Shown here one piece after another: positions 7,377 to 16,676 of a stretch of DNA of 64,000 nt. Positions within the stretch are counted from its first letter, which is position 1, and each line of letters begins with the position of its first letter. Origin of the DNA: Deinococcus alpinitundrae (GTDB taxonomy: Bacteria > Deinococcota > Deinococci > Deinococcales > Deinococcaceae). The notes under the pieces were generated by a model, which did no database searches, had not been told where the DNA came from, and saw only the letters and a list, made by a program, of their open reading frames with translations. Made by a program: the position numbers and the translations under genes. The stretch is from contig NZ_WXZL01000002.1 in the NCBI RefSeq assembly GCF_009982895.1, forward strand, positions 270,394-334,393, in the 5' to 3' direction.

Positions 7377-8741
7377 CTAGCGCCTCAGGAGCTGCCCGCG
7401 CCCCACCGTTCCGACAAATTCCCCGCTCTCGACGGCCACCTCACCGCGCACCGTGACGATCTCGGGGCGGCCATCGATCTCGAAGCCCTCGAAGCCGCTG
7501 TAATCGTTGTTGCCGTGCGCAGTCTCGGCGCTGATGGTGCCCCGGTAGGCTGGATCGTAAATGACCAGATCGGCGTCGCTGCCCACCGACACCGTGCCCT
7601 TGCGCGGGTAGAGGCCGAAGAGTTGCGCGGCCCGCGTACTGACCGCGTCCACAAAGCGCTCCAGGCTCAGGCGGCTGCGGCTGACTCCGTAGGTGTAAAG
7701 CAGATTCACCCGGTCCTCGATGGCGGGAATGCCGTTGGGAATCTTGGTGAAATCGTCGTCACCGAGGTGCTTCTGGGCCACGTCGAAGGGGCAGTGGTCG
7801 GTGGCGACGGTGTCGATCTGGCCGCGTTCCAAGGCTTCCCAGAGGGCGCGGTGGTTACTTCGGTCGCGCAGCGGCGGTGACATCACGTACTTGGCTCCCT
7901 CCACCCCCTCGCGCTCGGCATACGTCTTATCGAGCAGCAGATGGGGAATGACCACCTCGATGCCCAGATCGACACCGCGTTCTCGGGCCTCCAGCGCGGC
8001 GTCCAGGGCGCGGGCGTTGGACAGATGGACGACGTAACCCCGCGCTCCGGTCATCTCGATGAAGGTGGCGAAGTGGGCGGTGCCCTCGGCCTCCACGCCT
8101 TCCGGGCGGCTCGGTTCATGCCACTCGGAACCGGTCTTGCCCTCCGCCAGTAACTTCTGCTGAAGCTGAGATACCAGATCGGCGTTCTCGCAGTGCGCCG
8201 TGACGATCACGCCGAGTTCGGCGGCCAGCTGGCACACCTGATAGAGCGCGTCGTCATCGATGCCGAAGGCTCCTTTGTAGGCCAGGAACACCTTGAAGGA
8301 CTTCATGCCCTGGGCCACCAGCTCGCGCAGAGTCGCCTCAGTTTCGGCGTCCCAGCGCGTCACGCCGATATGAAAGCTGTAGTCGCAGGCGCTCCTGTCC
8401 TCGGCCATGTCGGTCCAGGTCTTCCAGCCTGCCGAGAGCTTCTCGCTGCCTGCCGGGGCCAGCATCTCGATGTAGGTGGTGGTGCCACCCATAAGAGCCG
8501 CAACCGAGCCGGTGGTATGGGTGTCTTTGGCAAAGGTGCCCATGAACGGCAGGTGGATATGCACGTGCGGATCGATGAACCCAGGAAAGATGTATTTGCC
8601 ACTGGCATCGATGACACGTGCGCCTGCCGGGGCGCTGAGATGCTCGCCGATCTGCGCTATCTTCTCGCCTTCCACCAGCACATCGGCCCGATAACGCTGG
8701 CCGTCGGAAACGATCTCGCCGTTTTGAATGAGTAGGGTCAC
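7377..8741 (-). CDS. hydA: Dihydropyrimidinase / D-hydantoinase
   Basis: A 454-residue cyclic amidohydrolase that opens dihydrouracil, dihydrothymine or 5-substituted hydantoins to N-carbamoyl products. Metal-site motifs are DPHVHIHLPFMG (two His), the carboxylated Lys region KSFKVFLAYK, VTAHCEN, VVHLSN and VATDHCPFD. Length fits the family. The GTG start at 8741 follows GGAGG. Its product would be the substrate of the carbamoyl hydrolase at 1194-2450, and it sits directly after preA, which supplies the reduced pyrimidine. Confidence 0.92.
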   Translation of the reverse strand: MTLLIQNGEIVSDGQRYRADVLVEGEKIAQIGEHLSAPAGARVIDASGKYIFPGFIDPHVHIHLPFMGTFAKDTHTTGSVAALMGGTTTYIEMLAPAGSEKLSAGWKTWTDMAEDRSACDYSFHIGVTRWDAETEATLRELVAQGMKSFKVFLAYKGAFGIDDDALYQVCQLAAELGVIVTAHCENADLVSQLQQKLLAEGKTGSEWHEPSRPEGVEAEGTAHFATFIEMTGARGYVVHLSNARALDAALEARERGVDLGIEVVIPHLLLDKTYAEREGVEGAKYVMSPPLRDRSNHRALWEALERGQIDTVATDHCPFDVAQKHLGDDDFTKIPNGIPAIEDRVNLLYTYGVSRSRLSLERFVDAVSTRAAQLFGLYPRKGTVSVGSDADLVIYDPAYRGTISAETAHGNNDYSGFEGFEIDGRPEIVTVRGEVAVESGEFVGTVGRGQLLRR

Positions 8742-8842
8742 GAATGGGCCTCCAGAATAGACAGCGGCAGGGCAAAATGGTTCAGGCCGGGGAGCGTTGA
8801 AGGTCAGCAGCGTCCAGGGTCAGCAGGGGTTTGCTCACCCAG

Positions 8843-10222
8843 TCAGTGAATCTCGATTCCCGCTTCTTCCCGGTACGCTTCCATCGCGCTCCACTGCTGC
8901 GTCACCAAGGGCCGCTCGGCGCTGAGCTGATCCCAGGTTACCGACTCGCGGCCACTCGGCACGCTGACCATCTCGATGCAGCCGTCCACCGGGCAGACGT
9001 TGGCGCACAGCGCGCAGCCCACGCAATCGGGTTCGCGCACGACGGGCGTAGACCGGCTGTCGGCCACCTGTTTGCCGTTAACGCGTGGATCGTAGCCGGG
9101 ATCGACTCTCAATCCGTCCGGCGAATACAGATCGATACACTGGTGGGCCGTGTCGTTGCAGGCCACATAACACAGGTTGCACTGAATGCACTTGTCTGGA
9201 TTGATGCGCGCCACCGCCTGATAACTCAGGTCGAGCTGACCAAAGGTGCTGAACTGCTGCAAGGATTTGCCGGAGAAATCGTAGATCGTCTCGAAGCCCT
9301 TGTCTTCCATCCAGTTGCTCAGGCCGTCGATCATGTCTTCCACGATGCGGTAGCCGTAATGCATGGCCGCGGTGCAGACCTGCACGGCACTCGCGCCCAG
9401 CAGCATGAATTCGGCGGCGTCCTTCCAGGTGACGATGCCGCCCATGCCGCAGATCGGCACCCCCGAACGCAGCACGCCCGCGTCGGTCATCAGCTCGGTC
9501 AGCAGATTGAGCGCGATCGGCTTGACGGCTGGCCCGGCGTAGCCGCCGTGGGTGCCGCGCCCACCGATGTTGGGCGTGACCATCAGGGTGTCGAGGTCCA
9601 CGCTCATCACCGAGTTGATGGTGTTGATGAGTGACAGCGCGTGCGCTCCGCCCTTGATGGCCGCGTGCGCCGGGTCGGTAATGTGGGTGATGTTGGGCGT
9701 CAGCTTGACGATGACTGGCAGCCGGGTAATGGACGTGACCCACTGGGTGTTGAGTTCGCACATCTCTGGCACCTGACCCACCGCTGCGCCCATGCCGCGC
9801 TCGGACATGCCCTGGGGACAGCCGTAGTTCAGCTCAATGCCGTCCGCCCCAGTGTCCTCGATCTTCATCACGATGTCGCGCCAGGCTTCGGGCGAGGCGT
9901 CCACCATTGCGGAGACGATCACGGCCCGGTCCGGCCACAGCCGCTTGACCTCAGCGATCTCGCGCAAATTGACTTCCAGCGGACGGTCCGAGATCAGCTC
10001 GACGTTGTTGATGGCCAGCAAGCGCTGACCGCCGATGCTCAGGCCACCGTAGCGGTTGGAGATGTTGAGGACCGGCGCACCGATGGTTTTCCAGACGGCA
10101 CCGCCCCAGCCGTATTCGAACGCCTTACTGACCTGGTAGCCAGAGTTGGTCGGCGGCGCGGAAGCCAGCCAGAAGGGATTCGGAGCGCGGATGCCCGCGA
10201 AGTTGATCGACAAGTCAGGCAT
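8843..10222 (-). CDS. preA: NAD-dependent dihydropyrimidine dehydrogenase, PreA subunit
   Basis: A 459-residue protein. Residues 1-320 form the FMN-binding dihydroorotate-dehydrogenase-like barrel (NPFWLASAPPTNSG, ELNYGCPQGMSERGMG, VIVKLTPNIT, GMGGIVTWKDA). The C-terminal part carries two 4Fe-4S clusters (CIQCNLCYVAC and CVGCALCANVC). It reduces uracil and thymine to the 5,6-dihydro forms, or runs in reverse. In known systems it needs the FAD/NAD(P)-binding partner PreT, which is absent from this window. The start at 10222 is chosen by GGAGG. It is the first gene of the minus-strand pyrimidine operon. Confidence 0.93.
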   Translation of the reverse strand: MPDLSINFAGIRAPNPFWLASAPPTNSGYQVSKAFEYGWGGAVWKTIGAPVLNISNRYGGLSIGGQRLLAINNVELISDRPLEVNLREIAEVKRLWPDRAVIVSAMVDASPEAWRDIVMKIEDTGADGIELNYGCPQGMSERGMGAAVGQVPEMCELNTQWVTSITRLPVIVKLTPNITHITDPAHAAIKGGAHALSLINTINSVMSVDLDTLMVTPNIGGRGTHGGYAGPAVKPIALNLLTELMTDAGVLRSGVPICGMGGIVTWKDAAEFMLLGASAVQVCTAAMHYGYRIVEDMIDGLSNWMEDKGFETIYDFSGKSLQQFSTFGQLDLSYQAVARINPDKCIQCNLCYVACNDTAHQCIDLYSPDGLRVDPGYDPRVNGKQVADSRSTPVVREPDCVGCALCANVCPVDGCIEMVSVPSGRESVTWDQLSAERPLVTQQWSAMEAYREEAGIEIH

Positions 10223-10268
10223 GCTGGGCCTCCACAACCACACAGAGAGGACGAGAGAGCAGGGTCAG

Positions 10269-10298
10269 GGTATCGCCAGAAAAGAAGTTGTCGGTGAA
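10269..10298 (-). promoter_or_regulatory. Candidate promoter of the preA operon
   Basis: On the minus strand, TTCACC (10293-10298) and GATACC (10269-10274) are separated by 18 bases and lie 47 bases before the preA ATG. Both boxes are weak matches. This is the best pair visible in the 151-base intergenic region. Confidence 0.25.
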
Positions 10299-10373
10299 CT
10301 TCATTCCCGATTTTAGCTCAAACCTCCCAGCCGGGTCAGCTGTAGGCGTTCTCCGTGTGGCGCTGGTGGGAGG

Positions 10374-11018
10374 CTAGTCGCGCTGGCGCCGTACCGTCGT
10401 GCTGTAGACGCCCAGCACCCAGGCCAGACCGGAGAGCCAACCCGCCAGCACGTCGGTGGGGTAATGCACGCCCAGATACAGCCGCGACCAGCCCACCGCC
10501 AGGGTAAAGAGCACGCCCAGCACCAGCACCAGCGGGCGGAAGGGGATGCGCCAGGCGAGCAGCATCAGGGCCACCACGAAGGCCATGCTGTACATGCTGT
10601 GGCCGCTGGGAAAGCCGGCGTCGGACTCCGGCACCAGCCGGGGCCACAGCTCGGGGCGCGGGCGATTGAAGATCAGCTTCAGGATGAAGTCAAGCGCCGC
10701 CGCGCCCGCCACTGACACCGCCCAGAACAGCGCCTGGGGGCGGAACTTCCACCAGAGAAACGCCAGAATAAGGGCGCTGAGCGGCGCGATGACACCGACC
10801 CCACCGATGGTCGTGAGGGTGATCGCCAGCTGGTCGAGCGCCGGACTGGCAACACTGTGCAGGCGCAGCAGCAACGGCGTCTCGAAGGCAAAACGCGCTT
10901 TTTCGAGCACGTCCTCGGCGATCAGGCCCACGATCAGCAGCGGCAGCAGAATGCCGAGAAACAGCCGCAGCAGTTGGGCCGGGCGGGCGGCGCGGGTGCG
11001 AGTGAGCAGGGTGGCCAT
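10374..11018 (-). CDS. PAP2-family membrane phosphatase
   Basis: A 214-residue protein with about six membrane segments and the three phosphatase motifs KLIFNRPRP, PSGHSMYS and SRLYLGVHYPTDVLAG, the last two holding the catalytic His pair. Relatives dephosphorylate undecaprenyl pyrophosphate or phosphatidic/phosphatidylglycerol phosphate at the outer face of the membrane. The substrate cannot be told from sequence. The ATG at 11018 has GGAG upstream. It is a lone gene between the pyrimidine operon and the divergent lacI-galactosidase operon. Confidence 0.85.
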   Translation of the reverse strand: MATLLTRTRAARPAQLLRLFLGILLPLLIVGLIAEDVLEKARFAFETPLLLRLHSVASPALDQLAITLTTIGGVGVIAPLSALILAFLWWKFRPQALFWAVSVAGAAALDFILKLIFNRPRPELWPRLVPESDAGFPSGHSMYSMAFVVALMLLAWRIPFRPLVLVLGVLFTLAVGWSRLYLGVHYPTDVLAGWLSGLAWVLGVYSTTVRRQRD

Positions 11019-11094
11019 GACTCCAGCCTGACGCCCCAAGGTTAGAGGGGGATCAAAGGAACCGCCGCAGCACCGGGAACCACCCCAGCGGCTG

Positions 11095-11123
11095 TTGACA
11101 TTTGCAGTGGAGTGTCGTTTGAT
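11095..11123 (+). promoter_or_regulatory. Promoter of the lacI-alpha-galactosidase operon
   Basis: A consensus -35 TTGACA (11095-11100), an exact 17-base spacer and -10 TTTGAT (11118-11123). It is followed three bases later by a LacI-type palindrome. Confidence 0.7.
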
Positions 11124-11125
11124 TG

Positions 11126-11141
11126 ATTTGAACGTTCAAAT
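11126..11141 (+). promoter_or_regulatory. LacI-family operator
   Basis: The perfect 16-bp palindrome ATTTGAACGTTCAAAT has the central CG typical of LacI-family sites. It covers the probable transcription start, so binding of the adjacent regulator should block the promoter (autoregulated operon). Confidence 0.75.
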
Positions 11142-11210
11142 GAATTCACACCATCCTGTCAACGCCATGACCAGCCCACTTCCCACCCGCCCTCCACCGG
11201 CCCGGCCCGG

Positions 11211-12230
11211 ATGAACCGCACCACCCTCAAGGACGTGGCGGCGCGGGCGGGCGTGTCGCACCAGACCGTCTCCAACGTGCTTAACGATCATCCCTCGCTG
11301 CGCCCCGCGACCCGTGCGCGGGTGCTGGACGCCATTCGCGAACTCGACTACCACCCCAACCAGGCGGCCAGGGCGCTGCGCCAGCCGCAGACCACAACGC
11401 TGTGCTGCGTGTTTTACGACGCCGCACCTGTCGACATCGCCGATCCCTACCGCAATCTGATTCAGTCGGCCTTCATCGCCTCGGCCCAGGCCCACGGCTA
11501 CAGTATGACCACGGCCTTCGTCCGCCGTTCGTCACCGGAAGACCACCGGGCGCTGCGCTCGGCTTTCTTGCAACAGCGCTTCGGGGGTGCGCTCCTGATC
11601 GGCTCCTCGCTCAGCGCCGAGCAGGTCGCCGAGCTGACCAGCTGGCAGCTGCCCGCCGTGCTGTTCGACCAGCAGCTGCCCGGCAGCGGAGTGGCCAATG
11701 TCAACGCCGATTACGCCGCAGGCATGGCGCAGCTGGTGGCCCACCACGCAGCCCAGGGCCGGACCCGCCTGGCGCTGATCTTGCCTGGCGACGATCCGGG
11801 CAGCACTGCCCTGGAGCGCCGCCAGGGTTTCGTCTCGGCGACCCGGCAGCGCGGCCTCGATGCTCAGATCGTCGAGGGTGACTGGACCGCTGCGTCCGGC
11901 GAGGCGGCTTTCCTGGCGCTGTGGCAAGGCGGCCCAAAGCCCGACGCGGTGCTGGCAGGCAACGACCGGATGGCCGCCGGGGCGCTGCGGGCCGCCCGGC
12001 AGCTTGGTCTGGACGTGCCGCAGCAGGTCGCCATCAGCGGGTTCGACGATTTCGAATTCGCCCGCTACACCGCGCCCACCCTCACCACCGTGCAGGTACC
12101 CTACGCCGAGATGGCCCAGGTGGCGGTCGGCCTGCTGGCCGGGCAGGTCGGTGGGCAGGCGACCAATGAGCTGGCGGCCCCCTCCCAGCGGCGGCTGCCC
12201 ACCCGGCTGATCGTGCGCGAGTCGGCCTGA
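11211..12230 (+). CDS. LacI-family transcriptional regulator
   Basis: A 339-residue repressor. The N-terminal helix-turn-helix and hinge read TLKDVAARAGVSHQTVSNVL and YHPNQAARALR, followed by a periplasmic-binding-protein-like sensor domain (ANVNADYAAG, AISGFDDFEFARYTAPTLTT). It is the first gene of an operon with two alpha-galactosidases, so the inducer is probably an alpha-galactoside or galactose (inferred). There is little ribosome-binding sequence at the ATG. Confidence 0.9.
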   Translation: MNRTTLKDVAARAGVSHQTVSNVLNDHPSLRPATRARVLDAIRELDYHPNQAARALRQPQTTTLCCVFYDAAPVDIADPYRNLIQSAFIASAQAHGYSMTTAFVRRSSPEDHRALRSAFLQQRFGGALLIGSSLSAEQVAELTSWQLPAVLFDQQLPGSGVANVNADYAAGMAQLVAHHAAQGRTRLALILPGDDPGSTALERRQGFVSATRQRGLDAQIVEGDWTAASGEAAFLALWQGGPKPDAVLAGNDRMAAGALRAARQLGLDVPQQVAISGFDDFEFARYTAPTLTTVQVPYAEMAQVAVGLLAGQVGGQATNELAAPSQRRLPTRLIVRESA

Positions 12231-12291
12231 GCGCTCCTTCCCTCTCCCCTCTCTGTCCCCCTCTGCCCGCCCCCATCCCACGAGGTTTCCC

Positions 12292-13638
12292 ATGACCAAT
12301 CCCAAAATCGCTTTCGTCGGCGCAGGCAGCACGGTGTTTGCCAAGAATCTCCTCGGCGATATCCTCAGCTTTCCCGAACTCGCCCAGGCCGATATCCGCC
12401 TCTTCGACATCAACCAGGAGCGTCTCGACGTGACTGGGCAGGTCGCCGGACGGGTCGCCAGAACGGTCGGCGCGTCTCCCCGCGTCACCGCCACCACCGA
12501 CCGTGAGCGCGCCCTGGATGGAGCCGATTTCGTCATCAACATGATCCAGGTGGGCGGCTACAAACCCGCCACCGTCACCGATTTCGAGGTTCCAAAGCAG
12601 TACGGCCTGCGCCAGACCATCGCCGACACACTGGGCATCGGCGGCATTATGCGGGCGCTCAGGACCGTGCCGGTGCTGCTCGACATGAGCCGCGACATGG
12701 AGCGGCTGTGCCCCGATACCTTGCACCTCAACTACGTCAACCCGATGGCCATGAACATCTGGGGGCTGGCGCGTCAGACGAGGATCAAGACGGTGGGCCT
12801 GTGCCACAGCGTTCAGCACACCGCTGAGGAACTCGCCCGCGATCTGGGCCTTCCTGCCGAGGAGATCGACTATCTGGCCGCCGGAATCAACCATATGGCC
12901 TTTTACCTCAAGTTCGAGCACCAGGGCCAGAGCCTGTATCCGAGATTGATGGAGCTGGCGAATTCGGGCCAGGTACCGGAGAGCAACCGGGTGCGTTACG
13001 AGATGCTGCGGCGGCTGGGCTACTTCGTGACCGAGAGCAGCGAGCACTTCAGCGAGTACGTGCCCTACTTCATCAAGGCGGGCCGCGAAGACCTGATCGA
13101 GCGCTTCAACGTGCCGCTCGACGAATACCCCCGGCGCTGCGAAGCGCAGATCGGCGGCTGGCAGGACCTTCAAACGACCTTGCAGGACCCAGACGCGCCG
13201 CTGGAAGTCAGGCGCAGCGTGGAGTACGGCTCGCTGATCGTTCACAGCATGGTGACGGGGCAGCCCAGGGTGGTTTACGGCAACGTGATGAACAGCCCCA
13301 GCGCCTTGCAGGGCGGCGGCGTGGGCAAACTCATCAGCAACCTGCCGGACGAGTGCTGCGTGGAGGTGCCGTGCCTGGTCGACCGCCAGGGGGTGCAGCC
13401 GACCCGTATCGGGACATTGCCGCCGCAACTCGCCGCGCTGATGCAGACCAACATCAATGTGCAGGCGCTGACGGTGGAGGCGTTGGTGACGGGCAAGCGC
13501 GAGCACATCTACCACGCGGCGATGCTCGACCCGCACACCGCCGCCGAACTCGACCTCGACCAGATCTGGGCGCTAACAGATGATCTCCTCAAGCAGCACG
13601 GCGACTTCGTGCCCAGCGATTTGCAGGCGGCAGACTGA
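12292..13638 (+). CDS. Glycoside hydrolase family 4 alpha-galactosidase (MelA-like)
   Basis: A 448-residue GH4 enzyme. The N-terminal Rossmann fold binds NAD ([17 protein letters not shown]). [10 protein letters not shown], the metal-binding Cys in CHSVQHT and the His of GINHMAFYL are the hallmark GH4 motifs and closest to MelA. GH4 enzymes use NAD+, a divalent metal and a redox-elimination mechanism. The gene lies 61 bases after lacI and two bases before the GH36 gene. It probably hydrolyses melibiose-type sugars in the cytosol, though the exact substrate is uncertain because GH4 also includes glucosidases and glucuronidases. Confidence 0.88.
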   Translation: MTNPKIAFVGAGSTVFAKNLLGDILSFPELAQADIRLFDINQERLDVTGQVAGRVARTVGASPRVTATTDRERALDGADFVINMIQVGGYKPATVTDFEVPKQYGLRQTIADTLGIGGIMRALRTVPVLLDMSRDMERLCPDTLHLNYVNPMAMNIWGLARQTRIKTVGLCHSVQHTAEELARDLGLPAEEIDYLAAGINHMAFYLKFEHQGQSLYPRLMELANSGQVPESNRVRYEMLRRLGYFVTESSEHFSEYVPYFIKAGREDLIERFNVPLDEYPRRCEAQIGGWQDLQTTLQDPDAPLEVRRSVEYGSLIVHSMVTGQPRVVYGNVMNSPSALQGGGVGKLISNLPDECCVEVPCLVDRQGVQPTRIGTLPPQLAALMQTNINVQALTVEALVTGKREHIYHAAMLDPHTAAELDLDQIWALTDDLLKQHGDFVPSDLQAAD

Positions 13639-13640
13639 GC

Positions 13641-15137
13641 ATGCCCAGCCGCGAAAAGAGCTGGACCCTCGACGCCGATTCCTCGACCCTGCGTGTGCTG
13701 ACCAACGGCTACCAGTCGTGGAGCGAGGCCGAGGTGCGCCCTTTGACCGACCTTCAGACGCGGGCCAGCCTGAAATGGATGATCGATCAGGGACAGGACC
13801 CGGCCTTTCCGCCCAGCGGTGAGGCGGGCGTATGGCGCAGTCATAGCCTGCTGGCGCTCATTCACCCGGACGGCGGCGGCTGGGTGGGCGCTCAGCTCGA
13901 AGCGTCGCGCACCTTCGCACACTGGGAAGCGCGGGCAATCGGCGACCGCGTGAGCGTCACCTGCACACTGGAGGGACCGGAGGTGGACATCGCCTGGGAG
14001 GAGACCAGCGACGTGATTGGCACGCTGGAGCGCCTCAGCGCCGAGCTGGGCCGCAACATGCAGGCCCGGACGCCCGCGCCGCTGCGGGTGTGGTGCAGCT
14101 GGTACAGCTATTTCCGGGGCGTCACCTTCAACAATATGATGGACAACGCCCGGCTGGCCCGCGAGCAAGGTCTGCCGTTCGATGTCTTTCAGCTTGACGA
14201 CGGCTTTCAAGCTGATCTGGGCGACTGGTTCGAGACGAGCGAGCACTTCGGCGGCCACGCCAGAGACCTGCCTGCCGAACTGAAGGCCCTCGGCTTCCGG
14301 GCCGGGTTGTGGCTGGCTCCTTTTCTGGTGGGACCGAACTCCAAACTGTTCGGGCAGCATCCCGAGTGGCTGCTCAAGAACGACGCGGGTGAGCCGCTGC
14401 TGTTCGGCGACAACTGGGGCGGTCCGTATGCGGCCCTGGACACCACCCATCCCGAAGCACTGGCGTGGCTGCGCGAGCTGGCCGCCACCTGCCGCGCATG
14501 GGGCTACGATTACCTCAAGGTGGACTTTCTGTACGCCGCCGCCCATCCCGGCGTGCGCCACGACCCCAGCGTGGGCCGCGCCGGGGCCTACCGGCTGGGC
14601 ATTGAGGCATTGCGAGCGGGCCTGGGCGACGAGGGATTCCTGCTCGGCTGCGGCGCGCCGCTTTCCGGCAGCATCGGGGTGGTGGACGCCATGCGCACCG
14701 GGCCAGACGTGGCCCCCTACTGGGACGACTCGGCGCGGCGGGTGCTGCTGGGCGACGGCAGCGTGCCGTGTACCCGCAGCGCCCTGCACACCGACCTGTC
14801 GCGCTGGTATCAGCACGCCTGGTATCAGCCCGACCCCGACGTGATGATCGCCCGCAAGGAACTGAGCCTCCTCAACTCGGACGAGCGTGGGTCACTGCTG
14901 GGCCTGCTCGACGTGATCGGCGGGTTGCGGGCCAGCAGCGACCCCATCGGGATGCTGGACGCAGCAGGTTTGGCACTCCTGCGGGAAAGCCTGACGATCA
15001 GCACGCCGGATGGACCCACCACCCTGGCACACAGTCACGGCGGAGCGGTCACCCACTTCAGGCGCGGCACCTTCAACCTGCTCGACACGGAGCAGGCAGG
15101 CATTAGAGCGCACAGCTACGCTCCAACACCTGCCTGA
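13641..15137 (+). CDS. Glycoside hydrolase family 36 alpha-galactosidase
   Basis: A 498-residue retaining hydrolase of clan GH-D. The barrel contains [23 protein letters not shown], the nucleophile Asp in YLKVDFLY and the acid/base region CGAPL...MRTGPDV. It is shorter than many GH36 proteins (about 700 residues) because the N-terminal beta-domain is reduced. No signal peptide is visible, so it is probably cytosolic. It starts two bases after the GH4 stop and so is co-translated, giving the operon two unrelated chemistries for the same linkage. No sugar transporter is encoded nearby. Confidence 0.88.
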   Translation: MPSREKSWTLDADSSTLRVLTNGYQSWSEAEVRPLTDLQTRASLKWMIDQGQDPAFPPSGEAGVWRSHSLLALIHPDGGGWVGAQLEASRTFAHWEARAIGDRVSVTCTLEGPEVDIAWEETSDVIGTLERLSAELGRNMQARTPAPLRVWCSWYSYFRGVTFNNMMDNARLAREQGLPFDVFQLDDGFQADLGDWFETSEHFGGHARDLPAELKALGFRAGLWLAPFLVGPNSKLFGQHPEWLLKNDAGEPLLFGDNWGGPYAALDTTHPEALAWLRELAATCRAWGYDYLKVDFLYAAAHPGVRHDPSVGRAGAYRLGIEALRAGLGDEGFLLGCGAPLSGSIGVVDAMRTGPDVAPYWDDSARRVLLGDGSVPCTRSALHTDLSRWYQHAWYQPDPDVMIARKELSLLNSDERGSLLGLLDVIGGLRASSDPIGMLDAAGLALLRESLTISTPDGPTTLAHSHGGAVTHFRRGTFNLLDTEQAGIRAHSYAPTPA

Positions 15138-15147
15138 CTGCGCTTCT

Positions 15148-16017
15148 TCAGCGCCCGCGCCCCGGACTGCCCAGCAGCGACACCAGCCGCTCGACCTGGG
15201 CCTGCTGGGCGGCCTCCAGCGAAGCAGCCGCCTCCTTCTGCACGACTTTCCACACCTCGAAGCTGCGCTCCTGGGTACGCACCACCGCACTATTGACGGT
15301 GAAGTGCAGGCTGGGCGACCGCTTCATGGCCGCCTCAATGCCCTCACCGCGTGCGCCGAGCAGCGCGCCCAGAATACCTTTTTCCTCGGCGCGGCGCTGC
15401 AACTCGCGCCTCAACGCGCGGTCCTTGATGCGCTCGACGACTTCCCAGGCGGCGTCCTGCACCAGATCGCGGCCCGGCGCGGCCCGGAAGACCTCCACCC
15501 ACAGATCGTCGCCCTGACGTCCCGTGCGCTGGGCCGACCCGTTCGCAGCCGCGGCCCAGTGCGTCTCGAAGTCGCGGGCATCCTCGACGAGCACCTTGAG
15601 CTGACGGTTGCTGGGTTCCAGCGTGACCCGGTAGCCCTCCGGCAACACGGCCCAGGCGCTGCGGCCCTGCTCGTCGGCAGCCTGCATGCTGGCGTAAGCG
15701 GCGGCCAGCGTTTCGGGGGTGTCTGTCGCGCTGCCCAGACGGGCGCGGTCCGCGTAGAGGCCCAGTTCGCCGCCATCCTCCATCCGAACCTCGTGGCGCA
15801 CATGGCGCAGGCCGTAGCCCCAGCTCTCGTGGGCCTGGGTCAGCGCGACGCTAAGCTGCTCGGCGCTGAGGTTACTCACGCTGATGTCGGGCAGCGCAGT
15901 ACGCAGCAGGGCTTGCAGCGCCTGACGGGCCGCGCTGCTGACAGCCACGTCATCGGCAACGGGATGTGGTGCGTCTTTCTGGACAGCTTCTTTTCTGGCT
16001 TTGGTCGCTTGGGTCAT
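15148..16017 (-). CDS. pprA: DNA repair protein PprA
   Basis: A 289-residue protein that matches the Deinococcus-specific PprA, recognised from conserved blocks RHVRHEVRMEDGGE, LKVLVEDARDFETHW, VVERIKDRALRREL and GILGALLGARGEG. PprA binds DNA ends, polymerises on DNA and promotes end-joining and chromosome segregation after radiation damage. Length fits the known protein (about 284 residues). The ATG at 16017 has GGAG upstream. A partly palindromic element resembling the radiation/desiccation response motif lies 56 bases upstream. The gene is convergent with the GH36 operon and marks the organism as a Deinococcus. Confidence 0.88.
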   Translation of the reverse strand: MTQATKARKEAVQKDAPHPVADDVAVSSAARQALQALLRTALPDISVSNLSAEQLSVALTQAHESWGYGLRHVRHEVRMEDGGELGLYADRARLGSATDTPETLAAAYASMQAADEQGRSAWAVLPEGYRVTLEPSNRQLKVLVEDARDFETHWAAAANGSAQRTGRQGDDLWVEVFRAAPGRDLVQDAAWEVVERIKDRALRRELQRRAEEKGILGALLGARGEGIEAAMKRSPSLHFTVNSAVVRTQERSFEVWKVVQKEAAASLEAAQQAQVERLVSLLGSPGRGR

Positions 16018-16072
16018 CTGGCTCCTCGTGGAGGTGGGGCGGGTGCGCTGCTGGCCCTCACCTCGGGTACTA

Positions 16073-16088
16073 TTCTGTTATATCACAA
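16073..16088 (-). promoter_or_regulatory. RDRM-like element upstream of pprA
   Basis: TTCTGTTATATCACAA has two half-sites resembling TTATGTC/GACATAA of the radiation/desiccation response motif bound by DdrO in Deinococcus. The spacer appears one base shorter than usual and one half is poorly conserved. Its position 56-71 bases before the pprA start fits a promoter-overlapping operator. Confidence 0.4.
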
Positions 16089-16091
16089 GTG

Positions 16092-16561
16092 AGGGGCTCG
16101 CATTTGGCATGTTCTCCGTCCCAGCGGTGCGGTCACCCTCACGCTCCCCGGTCGAGTTGCAAGATATCAGCGAGGAATTTGCGCTCCAGTCTGGGCACCT
16201 GGTCACCCAGCGTGGGGAGTTCATCGGCATCACCAGCATGGCTTCCTCGTTGGCCGGGCGGCTGAGCAGCTCGCCTCTAAATTTCATCGGATTGGGGGTG
16301 TGGGTCAGGGTAGAGCGCCAGGGCTGACGGTGCGCGCCGCTGGAGGCCGTTCCGGCAGCCAGCATACACAGCTCAATGATTTCCCTCGCGACACGCTCGG
16401 GGCGAGAACTGCCGGGTGGTGCGCCGCCGCAACTCATCAAGGAAAGCTCGGACGCGCAACAACGACTCGGCCTCAGGAAGGCACTCGAAAGCAAGCGGCC
16501 CGAAGTTGACTTCAGGAAAGCCGAGGTAGAGGTCGGCGAAGCGGGGCAGGGGTCGGGTCAA
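16092..16561 (-). pseudogene. Decayed nitroreductase-family gene
   Basis: Two frames together spell the start of a nitroreductase of the BluB/iodotyrosine-deiodinase-like group. Frame 1 from TTG 16561 (with a good AAGGAG site) reads MTRPLPRFADLYLG through LDELRRRTTRQFSPRA. Frame 2 then continues VAREIIELCMLAAGTASSGAHRQPWR, the FMN-binding motif. After this both frames are broken (a second frame change, a TAG) and the C-terminal half is missing where the pprA control region begins. At least two frameshifts, a stop and a truncation make it non-functional. Confidence 0.75.
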
Positions 16562-16676
16562 GGCGGCTCCTTGAAAGGCAATCTGGCCTCTCTATCTTAC
16601 GCCGCTTTCCGGAGCGACTCTCGCCCCAAGATCCGCTTCACAGTGCCGAGCAGGTGGCGACCGCCATACTCGGCGC

